Positions 1 through 11,710 of a stretch of DNA of 64,000 bases are shown piece after piece. The notes beneath the pieces are model-generated. The model searched no databases and was not told the DNA's origin. It saw only the letters and a program-made list of their open reading frames with translations. Location of the stretch: assembly GCF_020080835.1 (NCBI RefSeq), contig NC_058162.1, positions 8,881,323 through 8,945,322 on the forward strand, in the 5' to 3' direction. The translations under genes and the position numbers were made by a program. This stretch comes from Cotesia glomerata. Lineage: Eukaryota; Arthropoda; Insecta; Hymenoptera; Braconidae. Numbering within the stretch: the stretch's first letter is position 1; every line of letters starts with the position of its first letter.

Positions 1-1066
1 AAAAATTAAATAAAACAATTTTTTTTTTTTTATATTAAAAAGAAAAATAAATAATGATTTAAAAAAAAAATGGTTCCTTAATGTTAATTAGAAGTGGGAG
101 AAAATAATTGTTAATCAACAAATGCGTTTTTCAGCAATAAAAAAATTTTTTTGAGAAACGGTTTTTTTTTTAAAATTATAATTATCATCAAAGATTATGT
201 TATCAAAAAAAAATTTTAAATTATCTCATAAACAACGCATTTGTTTATAACAATTTTTTAAACAATAGGAGATAAAAATTATTAAAAATCATTTTTAAGT
301 AGCTTCTGATCATAAGAAAACGGATCAATAATAATATTATGAAAAAAAAAATTTTTTCAATGTTTAATAAAGCTTTATAATTTTTCACCTTAGTAAATTG
401 TTAATAACAAAATGAAAATTAACAATTTTTGAATTTTTCCAACGGGAATCTATTCTAAGATCTTTGAAAAATAGCTCCACGAAAGGAAAAAATTCTTAGA
501 TTAATAGTTTAACAATTATCGCACTTACAATGTTAATGTTCGTGCTACAAAAAATTTTTAATTAATTAATGGATAACTTATTGAAAAATCGCGATAAAAA
601 TTTTTTGACCACGGATTATTGTTCATTGATCTGCCCTGTTGGACTCAGAACTTTGATCTGTCCTGTAGGAGTCAGAACTTTTTTTAGGAAATTTTCTCCT
701 CTTTTTGAATCTTTTTTCAAATTTAAAACATCTTTATTAGTTTATGAGATATTTGCAAAAAACTAAACCCCCCCCCTTTTTTTTTTTAGTTAATTGTTAA
801 TAACTTTTGTAATTTTTGCTTGCGGTACTTCATTGTTTTTCGAAAACTATCTAGATGCTATTCCGAATCGAATGACACCTCAATCATAATTTTCGGAGAC
901 TGCTGAAAAAATTTGACCAAAAAGGCAGTCGTTGACTAGACTATATTGGTTTGCCGTAAAAATGATGTTCATCCGGGCGTGCCATTTGTAGTCACTTGAC
1001 TAACATTTTTATGCACGGTCAATAAATAAAATTCAAATTAATTTGATAGTAAATTTTGAATTTTTT
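1..1066. other. AT-rich DNA, no gene seen
   Basis: Homopolymer A/T runs dominate. The short open frame at 569-766 has no recognisable motif. I see no gene here. Confidence 0.6.
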
Positions 1067-1294
1067 AACTTCCCGCTAAGAAATATGAAAATTTTCAAAA
1101 ATCGAGGTTATTTGTTTTACCCCGTTTTGCAAAAATCGAATTCTCATCAGATATCGACGTTTTGAGGTCCTAGGAAGCTTTCCTGACTATAGTCGTGTCG
1201 TTCACGACTAAACGTCATAAGTGCAATTTTAAGCGCTTAGATATAGAATTAGCGGAAAGTTGCAGGGATGGCCTTTAGGGTCAACCGTTTTTTA
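1067..1294 (+). repeat. Hairpin-ended repeat, short copy
   Basis: It starts AACTTCCCGCTAAG and ends with the family's ...GGGTCAACCG block followed by a T-run. At 228 bp it is much shorter than the other copies: the internal modules and the CA/GT microsatellite are missing, so it is an internally deleted member. Both flanks are T-runs, as in the other copies. Confidence 0.75.
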
Positions 1295-2380
1295 GATTTT
1301 TTTTTTTGTATTGACTGTTCAAATTTTAATGAATTTTTAGTATAGATCGACACTTGATTTAAAATACTTTTTTAACATCGGAAATTGAATTTATATCAGA
1401 TGTCAACGTTTTCATAACTTGCTATTGAACCAACTACATAAATTTTTCAAACATAACCGAAAGTTGTTATTAGTTTTCGAAAATAGTTTTTTTCGTACTG
1501 ATGAAGAGTTGATTTGATTCAGAAGGAGATAAGTTCTTAAATTAAGAAATTTTGTTTGGTTCGAGAATTTCACTAAGTTCAAACATTTATATGCTTAGTT
1601 AAAAATAACAACATGTTTCAAAATTAATTTCTTGGCTTAAGATTTTTTCTTTCGGTTCAAATGAACTTTTTTTTCAGTGCGATGTTGAATTTGAGGTCAT
1701 CAATATTTCAACAACTAATTATCTTTTGTCGTGACACCGAATTCGATTGTATCTTACGAAGATAAGATCATTTTGATCTTTAAATTTCGAATTTATCTTC
1801 ACTGAAAAAAACGAGTTTCAAGTCGCGAAAATCTAGAATCGAGACACAAAATTCTTTTCAAAATAATTTTGTTTTTGAATCAAAAATATTTTTTTTTTAA
1901 CTAAGTCATTTTTTTTCCGTGTAATGTTTAAAACAGAAAAAACAAAACAATAATAGTAAAATTAGGTAACTAAAAATGAAATTATGCCAGAGCTTAAAGT
2001 GTCATTGGAAATTCAAGATAAAATAGTTATCAAATTAAAGGAGTACAGGTGATTGATAAGATTGTAACACGAGTGAGAATATAATCAACAGTAGTAATAA
2101 TAGATTGATTATAATAAAAGCCGAATTGAATATGATTGAAATGGAATATCGATTTTGTAAGCACCTATTTCCTGTAAGTTACTTGATCTGGTGTAATTAG
2201 GTAATTAACTGTCTGTAATGATATAACCGGATAATTTTCCGAGTAAAATAGTTGGTAAAAACTCTTAAGGAAATAAGAAACTAGGAAAAATAAGAGGAAA
2301 GTTAGGAGTGAGGTTAAAAAGTGTAAGCTGCTGGTAGTAAAGAGCAAAATGAAAGATAAAAACAAGCTGCAAGTCGGAGA
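1295..2380. other. AT-rich DNA, no gene seen
   Basis: No coding motif, RNA gene or convincing repeat boundary was recognised in this stretch. Confidence 0.55.
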
Positions 2381-2680
2381 TCGAGTGGGTGCAGCCGAGA
2401 TGAGGGCAGTGTATTATAGGTATGAAGCAAAGAAGCTCCGAGCTTCAAGGAGTTCTATTCGGGTTGGCCCGTTTTCCGTCTTGGTCTGAGAGCCCGAGAA
2501 ATAACGAACTCATTGTTCGCGTGGCTTTAAACGAAATCGCACCCCCTAAATGCATTGGACTCGGGGGAGAAAACTCTATAGCTCTGGTCAGAGAAAGCTT
2601 ATGCTTTAGACGAATGAGACTGAAGATGAGAAGGAGGAGCAGGAGCAGGAGACAAAAAAAGCGCTGAAGAAAAGACGAGG
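2381..2680. other. GC-richer patch, possible exon or promoter
   Basis: This stretch is clearly more GC-rich than its surroundings and holds an 81-codon + frame (2422-2667) ending in an Arg/Ser/Lys-rich tail. I recognise no domain, and the tail could come from a purine-rich simple repeat. It could be an unrecognised exon, a 5' UTR or a promoter. Confidence 0.25.
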
Positions 2681-3033
2681 AAATACTTTTTATTTTCTAT
2701 GCTACTATAAATGTTACTTCCAATTCCCACCGACTTACTTCCCTTTTCAGTCTCGGCTTCACTGTCGACGTCACTTTAAATGCTAACCAATGAAACTTAT
2801 ATTGATAATGTCGCCGCCTAAATATTTTTATTATTATTATTATGAACTCAAACTTTTTACTTATAAAACTTAAGTACATAGTGTTGATAATGTGGTTTTG
2901 TTTTTTTCTAATTGAGAATCGCTGTTAATGTTCCATTTTTAAGTGAAATTATCATCTATAAAATTAAGAGAATAAAAAAAAATTTATATCCGGCGTATTT
3001 ATATGATAAAATGGGTTTTTTTTTAGTTTAATT

Positions 3034-3036
<3 letters not shown>
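2681..3036. other. AT-rich DNA, no gene seen
   Basis: Nothing recognisable precedes the TA microsatellite. Confidence 0.5.

Positions 3037-3078
<42 letters not shown>
3037..3078. repeat. (TA)n microsatellite
   Basis: About 20 TA units directly abut the left end of the long-armed element at 3080. A second TA run abuts the right end, consistent with insertion into a TA tract. Confidence 0.9.
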
Positions 3079-3079
<1 letters not shown>

Positions 3080-3081
<2 letters not shown>

Positions 3082-3612
3082 GGTGCTTTTTTGCGACTAT
3101 TTTTTTTTTTTCGCTTCCATCCCGAAATTTTGTTGGAAATACACCCAAAAAAATTCCCTGAAAGTTTGAGCCCTTAATATTAATATTAAGTACTCCTACA
3201 CAGCGTGTGAAGATTTCCCATTTGAAATATACGAGAACTTTCATTTTTTTTTTTTAAATTTCTATAGCTCAGTGGCATTTCATAGCATCACTTTGACCAT
3301 GGACGGGTTTTTTTCAGAATTGAATGCTCTACAAAAGTGTCCATTGTCGCGAAGTCGTAACTCATACTGGCGGGGTAGTACGGACCACCAAACCGAATTT
3401 TTTATAGAATTCTTGTTTTTTCACTCATTATCTCATAAACAACAAGACATACAGAAAAAATGTAAATGATAATTTTGTAGGAAATTCAATTCTCTACAAA
3501 AAAGGTCCTCAGCACCAAATCACTAAGATCGATATTTTCTGAGATATTAATCATTGAAGTTTACGTAGCATTGAATTTCCACAAAATGTTGAATCAAATC
3601 TTAAAAAATAAT
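3080..3612 (+). repeat. Left inverted arm of element A
   Basis: Reverse complement of 5336-5868, with only scattered differences. A 65-codon frame in this arm differs from its mirror copy in the other arm at about three residues, so the arms are near 97% alike. That frame is probably fortuitous. Confidence 0.88.
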
Positions 3613-4088
3613 GATTTTTTTATTCGTATCATAATTATAATTAGTAATTACTTATTGATTAAGTTACAAATTTAACGTAAAAATTTTTAATTGTATTTTT
3701 CTGAAGTTTTTTATTTTTAAATAAATTTCTCATTTAAATCACCCCATAATATTTGAATTTATCATTTAATAATTCAATTTCAATGAAATTCTAGATAAAA
3801 ATATATTGTGTATGATCATTACGAATAATATAGGATGTTTCTTTGTTGCTGTGTATTGTGATACTGATTAATTGCGGTTTATTTTTCTTGCTCTGGTAGT
3901 ACTACTGAGCTTTCACTTGACCTTGAATGCGTTCAACAAATTTCCCCTTTAATTGCAGCGCTTTCTTTGTTTTCGCGTACTAATCCCGCGAGAGTAAGAA
4001 CAAAGCTTAGTGGGCATTGATCAGTGTGACGCCGTTGTATGTATACTTTGTTAAATTTGAGGTTAGGTCGACTTTAACCATCATTAAA

Positions 4089-4637
4089 ATGAGTGAAAAA
4101 ATTGGTAATAAAACTTGGAATTATTTAATTGGATTTGAAAGAAGCCAAATAAATAATAATAAGCTGCCTTCGTATCGTGGCTTAATAAATTTTTTTATGT
4201 ATAAACATCAGTCTTTAAAATTAACTATTCGAAATAGTGCTACTAGTGTTATTAACGATACTAATACTATTCGGGCTAGTTTCAAGATTCCAACTATACG
4301 TCCTCAGCACAGTCTTACGAAGTTGGAAAAATTTTATGCCGAATATATAAAAGTGAAGACACATCACAAGAGGGAAAAAAAATCGAAAGCACAAAAACAG
4401 AATGTTGAAAAGTTTAACCAAAAACTAGATAAATTGTTCGATATTTCGAATTCCACAATGGTTAAGAATTTGCCAAAAGAGCAGCAACAATTTCTGAATG
4501 AGTGTCAAAAGGGGAAAACCAATCTTCACTCGCCCGTTACTAATTTCTTGCCGGTGGAAACTTTTCAGAATAAATCTGACACTGAACAGGAGATAACAAA
4601 TGAAGATAATGAGAATAATACAGACGAAATTGGTTAG
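4089..4637 (+). CDS. Small basic protein carried by element A (exon 1 or whole)
   Basis: The first ATG opens 182 codons. The frame upstream of it is open back to 4017 but has no earlier ATG. The pattern is a conserved N-terminal block (LPSYRGLINFF at about residues 27-37), then SATSVINDT, then KIPT...QHSLTKLEKFYAEY, a Lys-rich stretch, and LDKLFDIS before an acidic tail. I recall this order from a widespread arthropod family of uncharacterised, transposon-associated proteins with a conserved ARIP...KLEKLYEEW...LDDLFDIA core; its function is unknown to me. A GT donor lies at 4633 (G|GTTAGT), so the stop at 4635-4637 may be intronic. The intact frame suggests recent activity or selection. The family match is from memory. 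Confidence 0.6.
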   Translation: MSEKIGNKTWNYLIGFERSQINNNKLPSYRGLINFFMYKHQSLKLTIRNSATSVINDTNTIRASFKIPTIRPQHSLTKLEKFYAEYIKVKTHHKREKKSKAQKQNVEKFNQKLDKLFDISNSTMVKNLPKEQQQFLNECQKGKTNLHSPVTNFLPVETFQNKSDTEQEITNEDNENNTDEIG

Positions 4638-5233
4638 TTTCTTCTCACATACAACTATAAATTATCAAGCTCAACAATCAATCATTTTTTAATAATCGAA
4701 AACAATTTCTTATAATTTAGACTCATATTTTTTCTACTTACTTGTAAAATTTAATTCGCATTAAAATTCTAATTTTCTTAACCTCATTTTCTGAAAATTG
4801 AATTCTATATAATTTTTCAATATTTTAAAATTTGTTTCTAGATTCATAACTTTTTTCTAATTATTAGTTTATCATTTTTGGTAAAATTTCTATCAAGTAA
4901 ATCTGAATAAGTGAGATAAATCAAAATTTATTCGAATTTTGACAAAAATTTTGACTTGAATAAAAAAATTTGTTTTCGATTTTTTGCAGTCGAAAATTCC
5001 CACGCTATTAAAAAATTAAAGTCTCTGTAACCAATAAATTTAAAACACATATATATCATTTTGTCTTATTTTTATTGGGGAAAATTGACGGAAACTCAAT
5101 TCAAAGAATATCTTTGCTTCTGGATAACAGAAGCTGAATATAAAATTTGAAAAATATTTGAATCGATTGGGTTTATTTATTTAATTCTGAAAAAATTGTT
5201 TTAGGCATGAAATTATCGCAACACCGATGCCAG

Positions 5234-5343
5234 CAAGTTTTTGTAGTCTATCATCAAATTCCAGTGGGTTGAAACGAACATATTCTGATTTTGAGGATGA
5301 ACTCCCTGTACCTCCTAAAAAGAAAAAAATCAATATTTTTTAA
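5234..5343 (+). CDS. Putative exon 2 of the element A protein, basic NLS-like C-terminus
   Basis: One frame ends in SSNSSGLKRTYSDFEDELP, then PPKKKKINIF and a stop, a composition typical of a nuclear-localisation tail. Donor 4633 joined to the acceptor ...GATGCCAG at 5233 keeps the frame and gives a 217-residue protein. The acceptor at 5204 would give another frame. The same frame is open further upstream, so the exon start is uncertain. The exon abuts the right inverted arm. Confidence 0.45.
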
Positions 5344-5868
5344 GATTTGATTCAACATTTTGTGGAAATTCAATGCTAGGTAAACTTCAATGATTAATAT
5401 CTCAGAAAATATCGATCTTAGTGATTTGGTGCTGAGGACCTTTTTTGTAGAGAATTTAATTTCCTACAAAATTATCATTTACATTTTTTCTGTATGTCTT
5501 GTTGTTTATGAGATAATGAGTGAAAAAACAAGAATTCTATAAAAAATTCGGTTTGGCGGTCCGTACTACCCCGCCAGTATGTGTTACGACTTCGCGACAA
5601 TGGACACTTTTGTAGAGCATTTAATTCTGAAAAAAACCCGTCCATGGTCAAAGCGATGCTATGAAATGCCACTGAGCTATAGAAATTTAAAAAAAAAAAA
5701 ATGAAAGTTCTCGTATAATTCAAATGGGAAATCTTCACACGCTGTGTAGGAGTACTTAATATTAATATTAAGGGCTCAAACTTTCAGGGAATTTTTTTGG
5801 GTGTATTTCCAACAAAATTTCGGGATGGAAGCGAAAAAAAAATAGTCACAAAAAAAAAAAAGCACCCT
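5336..5868 (-). repeat. Right inverted arm of element A
   Basis: Mirror copy of 3080-3612, ending ...AAAAAGCACCCT before a TA run. Confidence 0.88.
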
Positions 5869-5997
5869 AATATATATATATATATATATATATATTATTT
5901 ATTTGGCCGTGAGATCGTAATCCCTTGTGGCCATGCATAAGAACAAATACATTTTTACATTGGTTTAATACATAATATTAATATTAATATAAATATT
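5869..5997. other. TA run and retroposon-like tail remnant
   Basis: A TA run is followed by TTATTTATTTGGCCGTGAG and GGCCATGCATAAG...AAATACATTT. A similar order (TTATTTATTTA ... GGCCAAGTAAATACATTTT) follows the R4-like element near 35380-35460. This may be the reverse-oriented 3' tail of a related retroposon. Confidence 0.3.
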
Positions 5998-6349
5998 AGG
6001 GTGTGCCAAAATGTAACTTCCTTGATGGACCTCTTAAAATTGAAATTTTGAGTTCCGCTTTTAACAGGAGTTGTGTTTGGGCATTTCCTGACATATTTTG
6101 AGCGTTAAGGATTTATTTGATTTTCATAGAATTTTTTACCAGGAGTTTTGTTTAGGCATTTTTGCTGGAATTTCAAAATTTCAAAATTTGGCCGAACAAA
6201 ACTCCTGCTAAAAAATTCTATAAAAATCAAATAAATCCTTAACGCTCAAAATATGTCAGGAAATACCCAAACACAACTCCAGTTAAAAGCGGAACTCAAA
6301 ATTCCAATTTTAAAAGGTCCATCAAGGAAGTTACATTTTGGCACACCCT
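5998..6349. mobile_element. Foldback MITE
   Basis: A 352-bp near-perfect palindrome runs from AGGGTGTGCCAAAATG to its complement CATTTTGGCACACCCT, with arms of about 155-165 bp and a short AT-rich loop near 6170. The flanks are ATT/AAT, so a TA-type target is possible. The AGGGTG terminus resembles those of elements A and 51384-52277. It has no coding capacity. Confidence 0.9.
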
Positions 6350-7330
6350 AATAAATATACATTTAAGTTAAATTAAATTAATTTAATCAGTTCCACATCA
6401 GAAATAACTATATATAGCTTTTTAATTAATCGATTCTTGACTACAAAATTTTAGTATAATTGGAAAGATCTTGACCTGAATTTTTGGTTTTTAAAAGTTT
6501 CATATGTTTTTTAAAGATTGATAATTTGTTATTACAAATTTTTAGAGTAGTTGTAAATAGATTCGAATTTCGTGCTAGATAAAATTTATTTACTTTATTT
6601 TGTACATGTCAAATATTAATTCATATAATTCAGAGGATAAGGAAAATTAAGTGACGGTCATTTTATAAAATGGGTTTCTACAGTTTAATTTGATACTATC
6701 TATATATAAATTTGATACTAGGAAAGTAATCTGAATTTATTATCTGAAAGTGTAAACTCGGAAATTAATAAAAAAAAAATTACTCTTTTTTTTATAAATG
6801 TAATGTCAATTATTATTTACAATCCAATTTAATAGTACATTATTTAAGCTTTAGGCTATGAAAAGGTTGGCATAACGAGCGAAGCGTGTGCGTCAACACA
6901 CGAGCGTGAAAACCGCATCCACTGGGTTCATATATTAAGTCATATAATTAATTAACGTAACACAATATTATGATAAAAAGAAAACAATTAGTTACAGAAT
7001 GGGAAAATAAAACAATGAAAAATTATTCATTTTTTATAGCATAATTAAACATTCGTCTCATTTCCACATTATAATATGACCTTTCATTGTTTAATCACAA
7101 TATTGTGCAAAATATTGACATGGGTCTTTTGTTTTCAATGAAAAAGTGAGAAAATTAATGTAAATTAATGTAATTTAAATTCAGCATTAATAAAGCAATA
7201 TTAATGCGTCAAAAGTTTGTAATAATTCTAATACCAATAATAAAACTATCCGTACGAAATAATCTAAAAGTTATAACATACTTATAAATATAAATATATG
7301 TACATAAACGAAAATAGGAGTCCAATCGAC
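6350..7330. other. AT-rich DNA, no gene seen
   Basis: Apart from one GC-richer blip near 6870-6920 (ACGAGCGAAGCGTGTGCG) nothing was recognised. Confidence 0.5.
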
Positions 7331-7690
7331 GGCAGTAACCGTGAAACTCGGCTCATTTAAATGCTAATGAGCGACAGAACTTGTCCAGGTTCACCAATTG
7401 ATGACACTCGACACAACGTGCACTTGACGCTAAAACTCTCAGTTAGCTTAAACTTTTGTGCTCTCTACATGCACCTTGATTTTCAACATCGATCTGATGA
7501 CTGGGTTTTAGCATCCATTTTCTTGATGTATCTATATGGAAGAGGAGGTGAGTATTTGTGCACGGGAGTAAGTAGCATGTGGTGCATTAAAGTGCACTCG
7601 GATAAAGCAAAAAGCCCTTTGACGCTTTTCAATGATGCTTTATTAATATATAGCTTTTTTTGCCTCGGGGACTGCGTCACATGACTCCAG
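7331..7690 (+). other. Unrecognised 107-codon frame in a GC-richer patch
   Basis: A + frame covers 7361-7684 in a stretch of more balanced composition than its neighbours. A - frame overlaps it, and no domain or splice pattern supports either one. It could be an exon or a conserved non-coding element 7 kb upstream of gene 1. Confidence 0.2.
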
Positions 7691-9594
7691 CGTCGGGGTT
7701 ATAGTTATAATTTATGATATGTACCTATTGCATGGAACAAGGAAATATTTATCGTAGAATGAATCTTAAGACTATTGAAAGCTCATTCAGCAATATTCGA
7801 GTCTTTCAATTTATACTTATTCTTATTATACTTTACTACTTAACTCTCATGCTGAGGGTTTTATTTTTATACTTCTTTTACTCGTTCAATTTCTTATCAT
7901 TGTTTTGATTTTTGTGGATTATATGGTCTTTTCAAGTTTTTTTTTATATAACTTCATAATTCTTCGACCAATCGATTCAAGACCATCTAAAAACTATTTT
8001 TGGTTAAAAAAAAATTAAAATTAAACATATTCAAAAGATATCGCAACTTAAAAATTAAAAAAAAATCTTGAAAATTTTTCAGTTGATTGGAAATTCATTG
8101 AATTTGATCTAATAAATTTTTGAACGAAAAATAATTTACAAAATTCAAAAAATATTTCCAATGACTTCTAAGTATCTTCCGTTAAACATTCAAATTTTTG
8201 AGAAAATTGACTGAAATTTTATTTTTAAATAACTTTTGACTTTTTTTTTACTATCAATGACCTAATTAAATTTAAAAATGTAACTGACGACTTGAGAACA
8301 TTGATTTTTGTAATGCAATTAGTCCTATATTTTACGTCAATTACTATGAATAATGAGTTTGAAAAGTAAACTTTAACATTTGACACACTGAACTTTTTCG
8401 AGCTAATAATAGAAGCCCTAAAAAATAAACTTTTATGATATTAAAAAAATGAAATTTTTATAAATGGAAGCGTGGAAAATAAAACTTTTATAAATTATAA
8501 CTTCAGAAAATTGAACTCTCTACAATTTACGTTTTCGATTTGAGCGCTTGCAACAGAGTTATTGACAAACCAATGAGCTTGAAACCGTTTTATGCTTTTT
8601 TAGAGGATCCGTTTGTTTGCAATTTAGTCGGATGTTTTTTCAACTGAAAACAAAAAAAAACTATTAATTATTCAAATTCATCTAACTGAAAGGTTCAAAT
8701 TTTCAACTGTTCTAAAGTTTAGATTTTGTGAATGATAAAGAACTTAAAAAATATTGAAGCTATTTATTTTATCTCAAAAATAGATCAAAATTTCAATAAA
8801 TTTCATTGAATATTGAAAATTTTAGTTTAAAATTTTTTTCTCGCAAAATCAATCGAACACTTTAGAATATAAATTAAAACTTCTCGATAGAGTTCAGCGA
8901 GAGTGCGGTAATAAATATTTACAGCAAGTACGCGCTGCACTTCTCTATAAACCTCCCCAGCTCTTAATTGATAAGTAATGAGACCCTGCAAAGTGCTAAA
9001 TTTATATTAATCCAATGCGGCTCTTCGATAGATCGATAGGCATTAAGTGGATCGAATCGGAATCGCCATACGGATTTAACGGTTAGTTTGGTTTAATACA
9101 AAAGTGAACTGTAAAAGTTGAAGGCCAGCACGGAAATAGAGAAGAATAGTTCGAATTCAAAGGGTGCATTCGGTGTGCAACAATGTATTTAATTGAAGCT
9201 AGCTGCACTTCAGCTATGCGTTCCGTCTATATTTATATATTTGTTCGTCCAAGTTTTATTCGCAGCGCTAAATTTTATTTATTCTCCTTTTGTTTTTTGG
9301 GTTTTACACATTACCCGTCTCCATTGTTTGTATTATAAAGCAATTGTTTCGTAGCGCCAGAGGAAAAAAGTTATAAACACATATCGTTATTTTCATTTTT
9401 CAACATGGTTTTAATAAATATATTCTTTCATGGGCGAGAACTTTTTGTTACTTTTAGATATTATTCAGCTGTCAACTGAATATCGTTTGGTCTTCGCTCC
9501 AATGTGCAATAGAATCGTGCAAATAAATGTTTACATGAAATGCAAATTCCAACGATTTTTTATATTGTTTGTGTCAACTTTAAAAAAATCGATT

Positions 9595-9596
<2 letters not shown>
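7691..9596. other. Intergenic DNA, no gene seen
   Basis: Mostly AT-rich. The segment 8890-9200 is more GC-balanced and could be regulatory, but carries no recognisable motif. Confidence 0.45.

Positions 9597-9640
<44 letters not shown>
9597..9640. repeat. (AT)n microsatellite
   Basis: About 22 uninterrupted AT units. Confidence 0.92.
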
Positions 9641-9642
<2 letters not shown>

Positions 9643-9694
9643 TTTTAATGCGATTGATTGAAAAATTAGAAAGTTAACTCTATGATTTTTTTTT

Positions 9695-10252
9695 ATACTA
9701 GCTATTACTCGCCTGCTCCGCTAGGCGCTTTATAGAATTGCATTTTTAGATGTAGACTTGAAATTTAATTAGAGTATTGTTTTGACTTGCACAGATTCCC
9801 AATTCTATCGAATTGGCATGCACCTTTTATCCATGTAATTATTCTAGCTAATTCATTATAACTTTCAATGTGCAATCATTATAACATTCCCGTGTCTTTA
9901 TTACAAAAATGAAGAATAATTGATACATATGAAAAAAACAAATTTATTTTAAACAAATGAACCGTTTATTTGAGAAACCCCACAAGTTATATGGAAACCT
10001 CATATGACTTATGGGGTTTCTCAAATAAACGATTCAAATGACAATCAAATAAAATAAATTTAGTTACAATAAAAATTCATCATTTCTAAGTAAAAAAAAT
10101 ATAGGTTCCGGATAAGTTATCACAACCATGTCATATACTAAAACCTTCTCCGAAACACGCTGCATCTTATAGTATAAATATTATTCCAATCGGTTCAGTA
10201 GTTTTCGCAGTGTAACCAGACGAAAAAACCGGCTCTCTACTTATTAGTATAG
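9695..10252. mobile_element. Probable dispersed element with ATACTAG/TAGTAT ends
   Basis: The segment opens ATACTAGCTATTACTCGCC and closes ...CTACTTATTAGTAT, a layout typical of common insect repeats bounded by TATACTAG-type ends. It contains ATTCCAATCGGTTCAGTAG near the right end, a phrase common in such repeats, plus the internal hairpin at 9964-10030. I cannot assign a class. Confidence 0.5.
9964..10030. repeat. 30-bp-stem hairpin
   Basis: GTTTATTTGAGAAACCCCA begins a 30-base arm that pairs with the segment ending TTTCTCAAATAAAC, with about two mismatches and a 7-base loop (GAAACCT). The size is like a miRNA precursor, but it sits inside a repeat and may be only a foldback. Confidence 0.8.
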
Positions 10253-11019
10253 AACTTTGAAATAGCTTAACTGATTGACTAAAAAATACGATCAGATCTA
10301 AGTTTCAGATTCGAAAGATATATTTGAACGCAAAGTCGCATCTCTTAATCGGTTAATCAATTCTTAAGATATATCACGAGACAAAAAAAAAGTTACAGAC
10401 ATACGAAAGTTTTTCCAAAAATAGTCACAATGATTTTCTGGAGCTTCAAAACGTCGAAATGTAATTAAAACTCAATTTTCTCAATTGGACTCTAATCAAT
10501 AACTTCCCAATTTTTTTAAATTTTTAATTTTTTAAAATATAAGGTTAGAAATATTGAAAATTGATCATCTTAATAATCTATTATCATTAAAACGATTCAA
10601 AATCGATGAGAATAATGGCCGTTGATGGAAGGCAAAGCTCAACTTGTTCTTTAAATAACAACGAGCGAAGTAAAAGCTGTCAATAGCACGTTTATTTCAA
10701 TTCAGCTCGATCGATTACAGAGAGAAAGTCCTTGTTTTCTTTTGTTATCAAAAACGGAAATAATCAGCAGAATGAACTATGAACTCGATCGAATCAGGAA
10801 ATATTCCTTTTTTTTTCTTAATATACTTTTAATAAGAGGGTGTCGGTTCAATTAACGCGATCGAGTATCTATCCACCCACGCGAACATGTATGTGAACAC
10901 TCATTTCGACGAATGAGAGACTGGGGAGTATCGAGTTTTTTCATTAAAAAAATGACAGGAATTTACTTCAGTGAATTTTAGTTAGGAAATAAACATACTT
11001 TGATAATACAAAACATTTT
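10253..11019. other. AT-rich DNA, no gene seen
   Basis: No coding signal. A small inverted repeat (TTTAGTTAGGAAAT / GCTAACTACAATTTACTG) near 10970-11045 leads into the duplicated block that follows. Confidence 0.45.
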
Positions 11020-11700
11020 GCTAACTACAATTTACTGAAGTGAGGATATTTCAATTTAATTGTTGAATTTGAAGACACAGGAGTAATTTTTACTCTTAAT
11101 GATTTTTTGACAAATACTAACTAATATTGTAAAATTACATAATTTTAAGAATGTTTTAAACTAATTGTTGATTGATAGATAGTTGATAGATTGTCGATAT
11201 ATAGATAGTTGATAGATAGACGATATAGATGTCTTGTGAGTAGGTATGTGACTGATGATTTTTGTTTGAGGTAATACAGTCAGAAGTTACATTTTGAGGA
11301 AATGAGGAAAGGATCAATAGGTGTGGTTACGTTATTTGTGCAAAATTATTGGTAGTCGAAAATTGTAGGCGTAAAGAAGTAACTTGAAGGTAGAGAGAAT
11401 AAGTCGAAAGCGGATGTTATGCACATGTTTGACAGAAAATATTTTACTAAAGATTGGGAACAACATTTGTCGTAGGATGCAATAATAAGATGATAAAATA
11501 AGAAACTTCAAATTTAGACTGAAAGGTTTAGTTTCAAGTGAGCGACAGCAAATTCTGAAGAGAAAACTATTTGAAAGAATATTCAATAGCTTAAAGAAAA
11601 GAAAATAGGCTTATGAACATAAATAGTATAAAATTATTTTCTAATGGTAAAGTTTTTTTTAACAACAAAAGTTTTAGTTAACAAATATACTTAGATACAT
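11020..11700 (-). repeat. Dispersed repeat, inverted partner of 38960-39725
   Basis: The segment matches the reverse complement of 38960-39725 along its length. Shared landmarks include TTTTCTTTTCTTTAAGC, CAATAATTTTGCACAAATAA and a tract of TCTATCTATC/GATAGATAG near one end. Open frames in both copies do not correspond, so it is probably a non-coding repeat. Confidence 0.8.
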
Positions 11701-11710
11701 ATAAAAAATA

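Larger units (their letters stand above)
3080..5868 (+). mobile_element. Long-inverted-arm DNA transposon, type A
   Basis: A 2.8-kb unit begins AGGGTGCTTTTTTG and ends with its reverse complement, with TA repeats on both sides. The arms are about 533 bp and nearly identical. Between them lies about 1.7 kb with a protein-coding frame (4089-4637) and a likely second exon. The arms carry a palindromic GAGCCCTTRATATTAATAT motif about 90 bp from each end and a GCTCTACAAAA motif 152 bp further in. Both recur in the element at 52285-54380. No transposase catalytic core is visible, so this is either non-autonomous or uses an unrecognised enzyme. Confidence 0.85.

Noticed and set aside
3272..5738. 65- and 87-codon frames at 3272-3469 and 5475-5738 with almost the same protein
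   Set aside because: They are mirror copies within the two inverted arms of element A; sequence identity of the arms explains their similarity, and no domain is recognisable.
7361..7684. 107-codon + frame as a host gene
   Set aside because: No domain, splice context or homologous pattern recognised; kept only as a note on a GC-richer patch.
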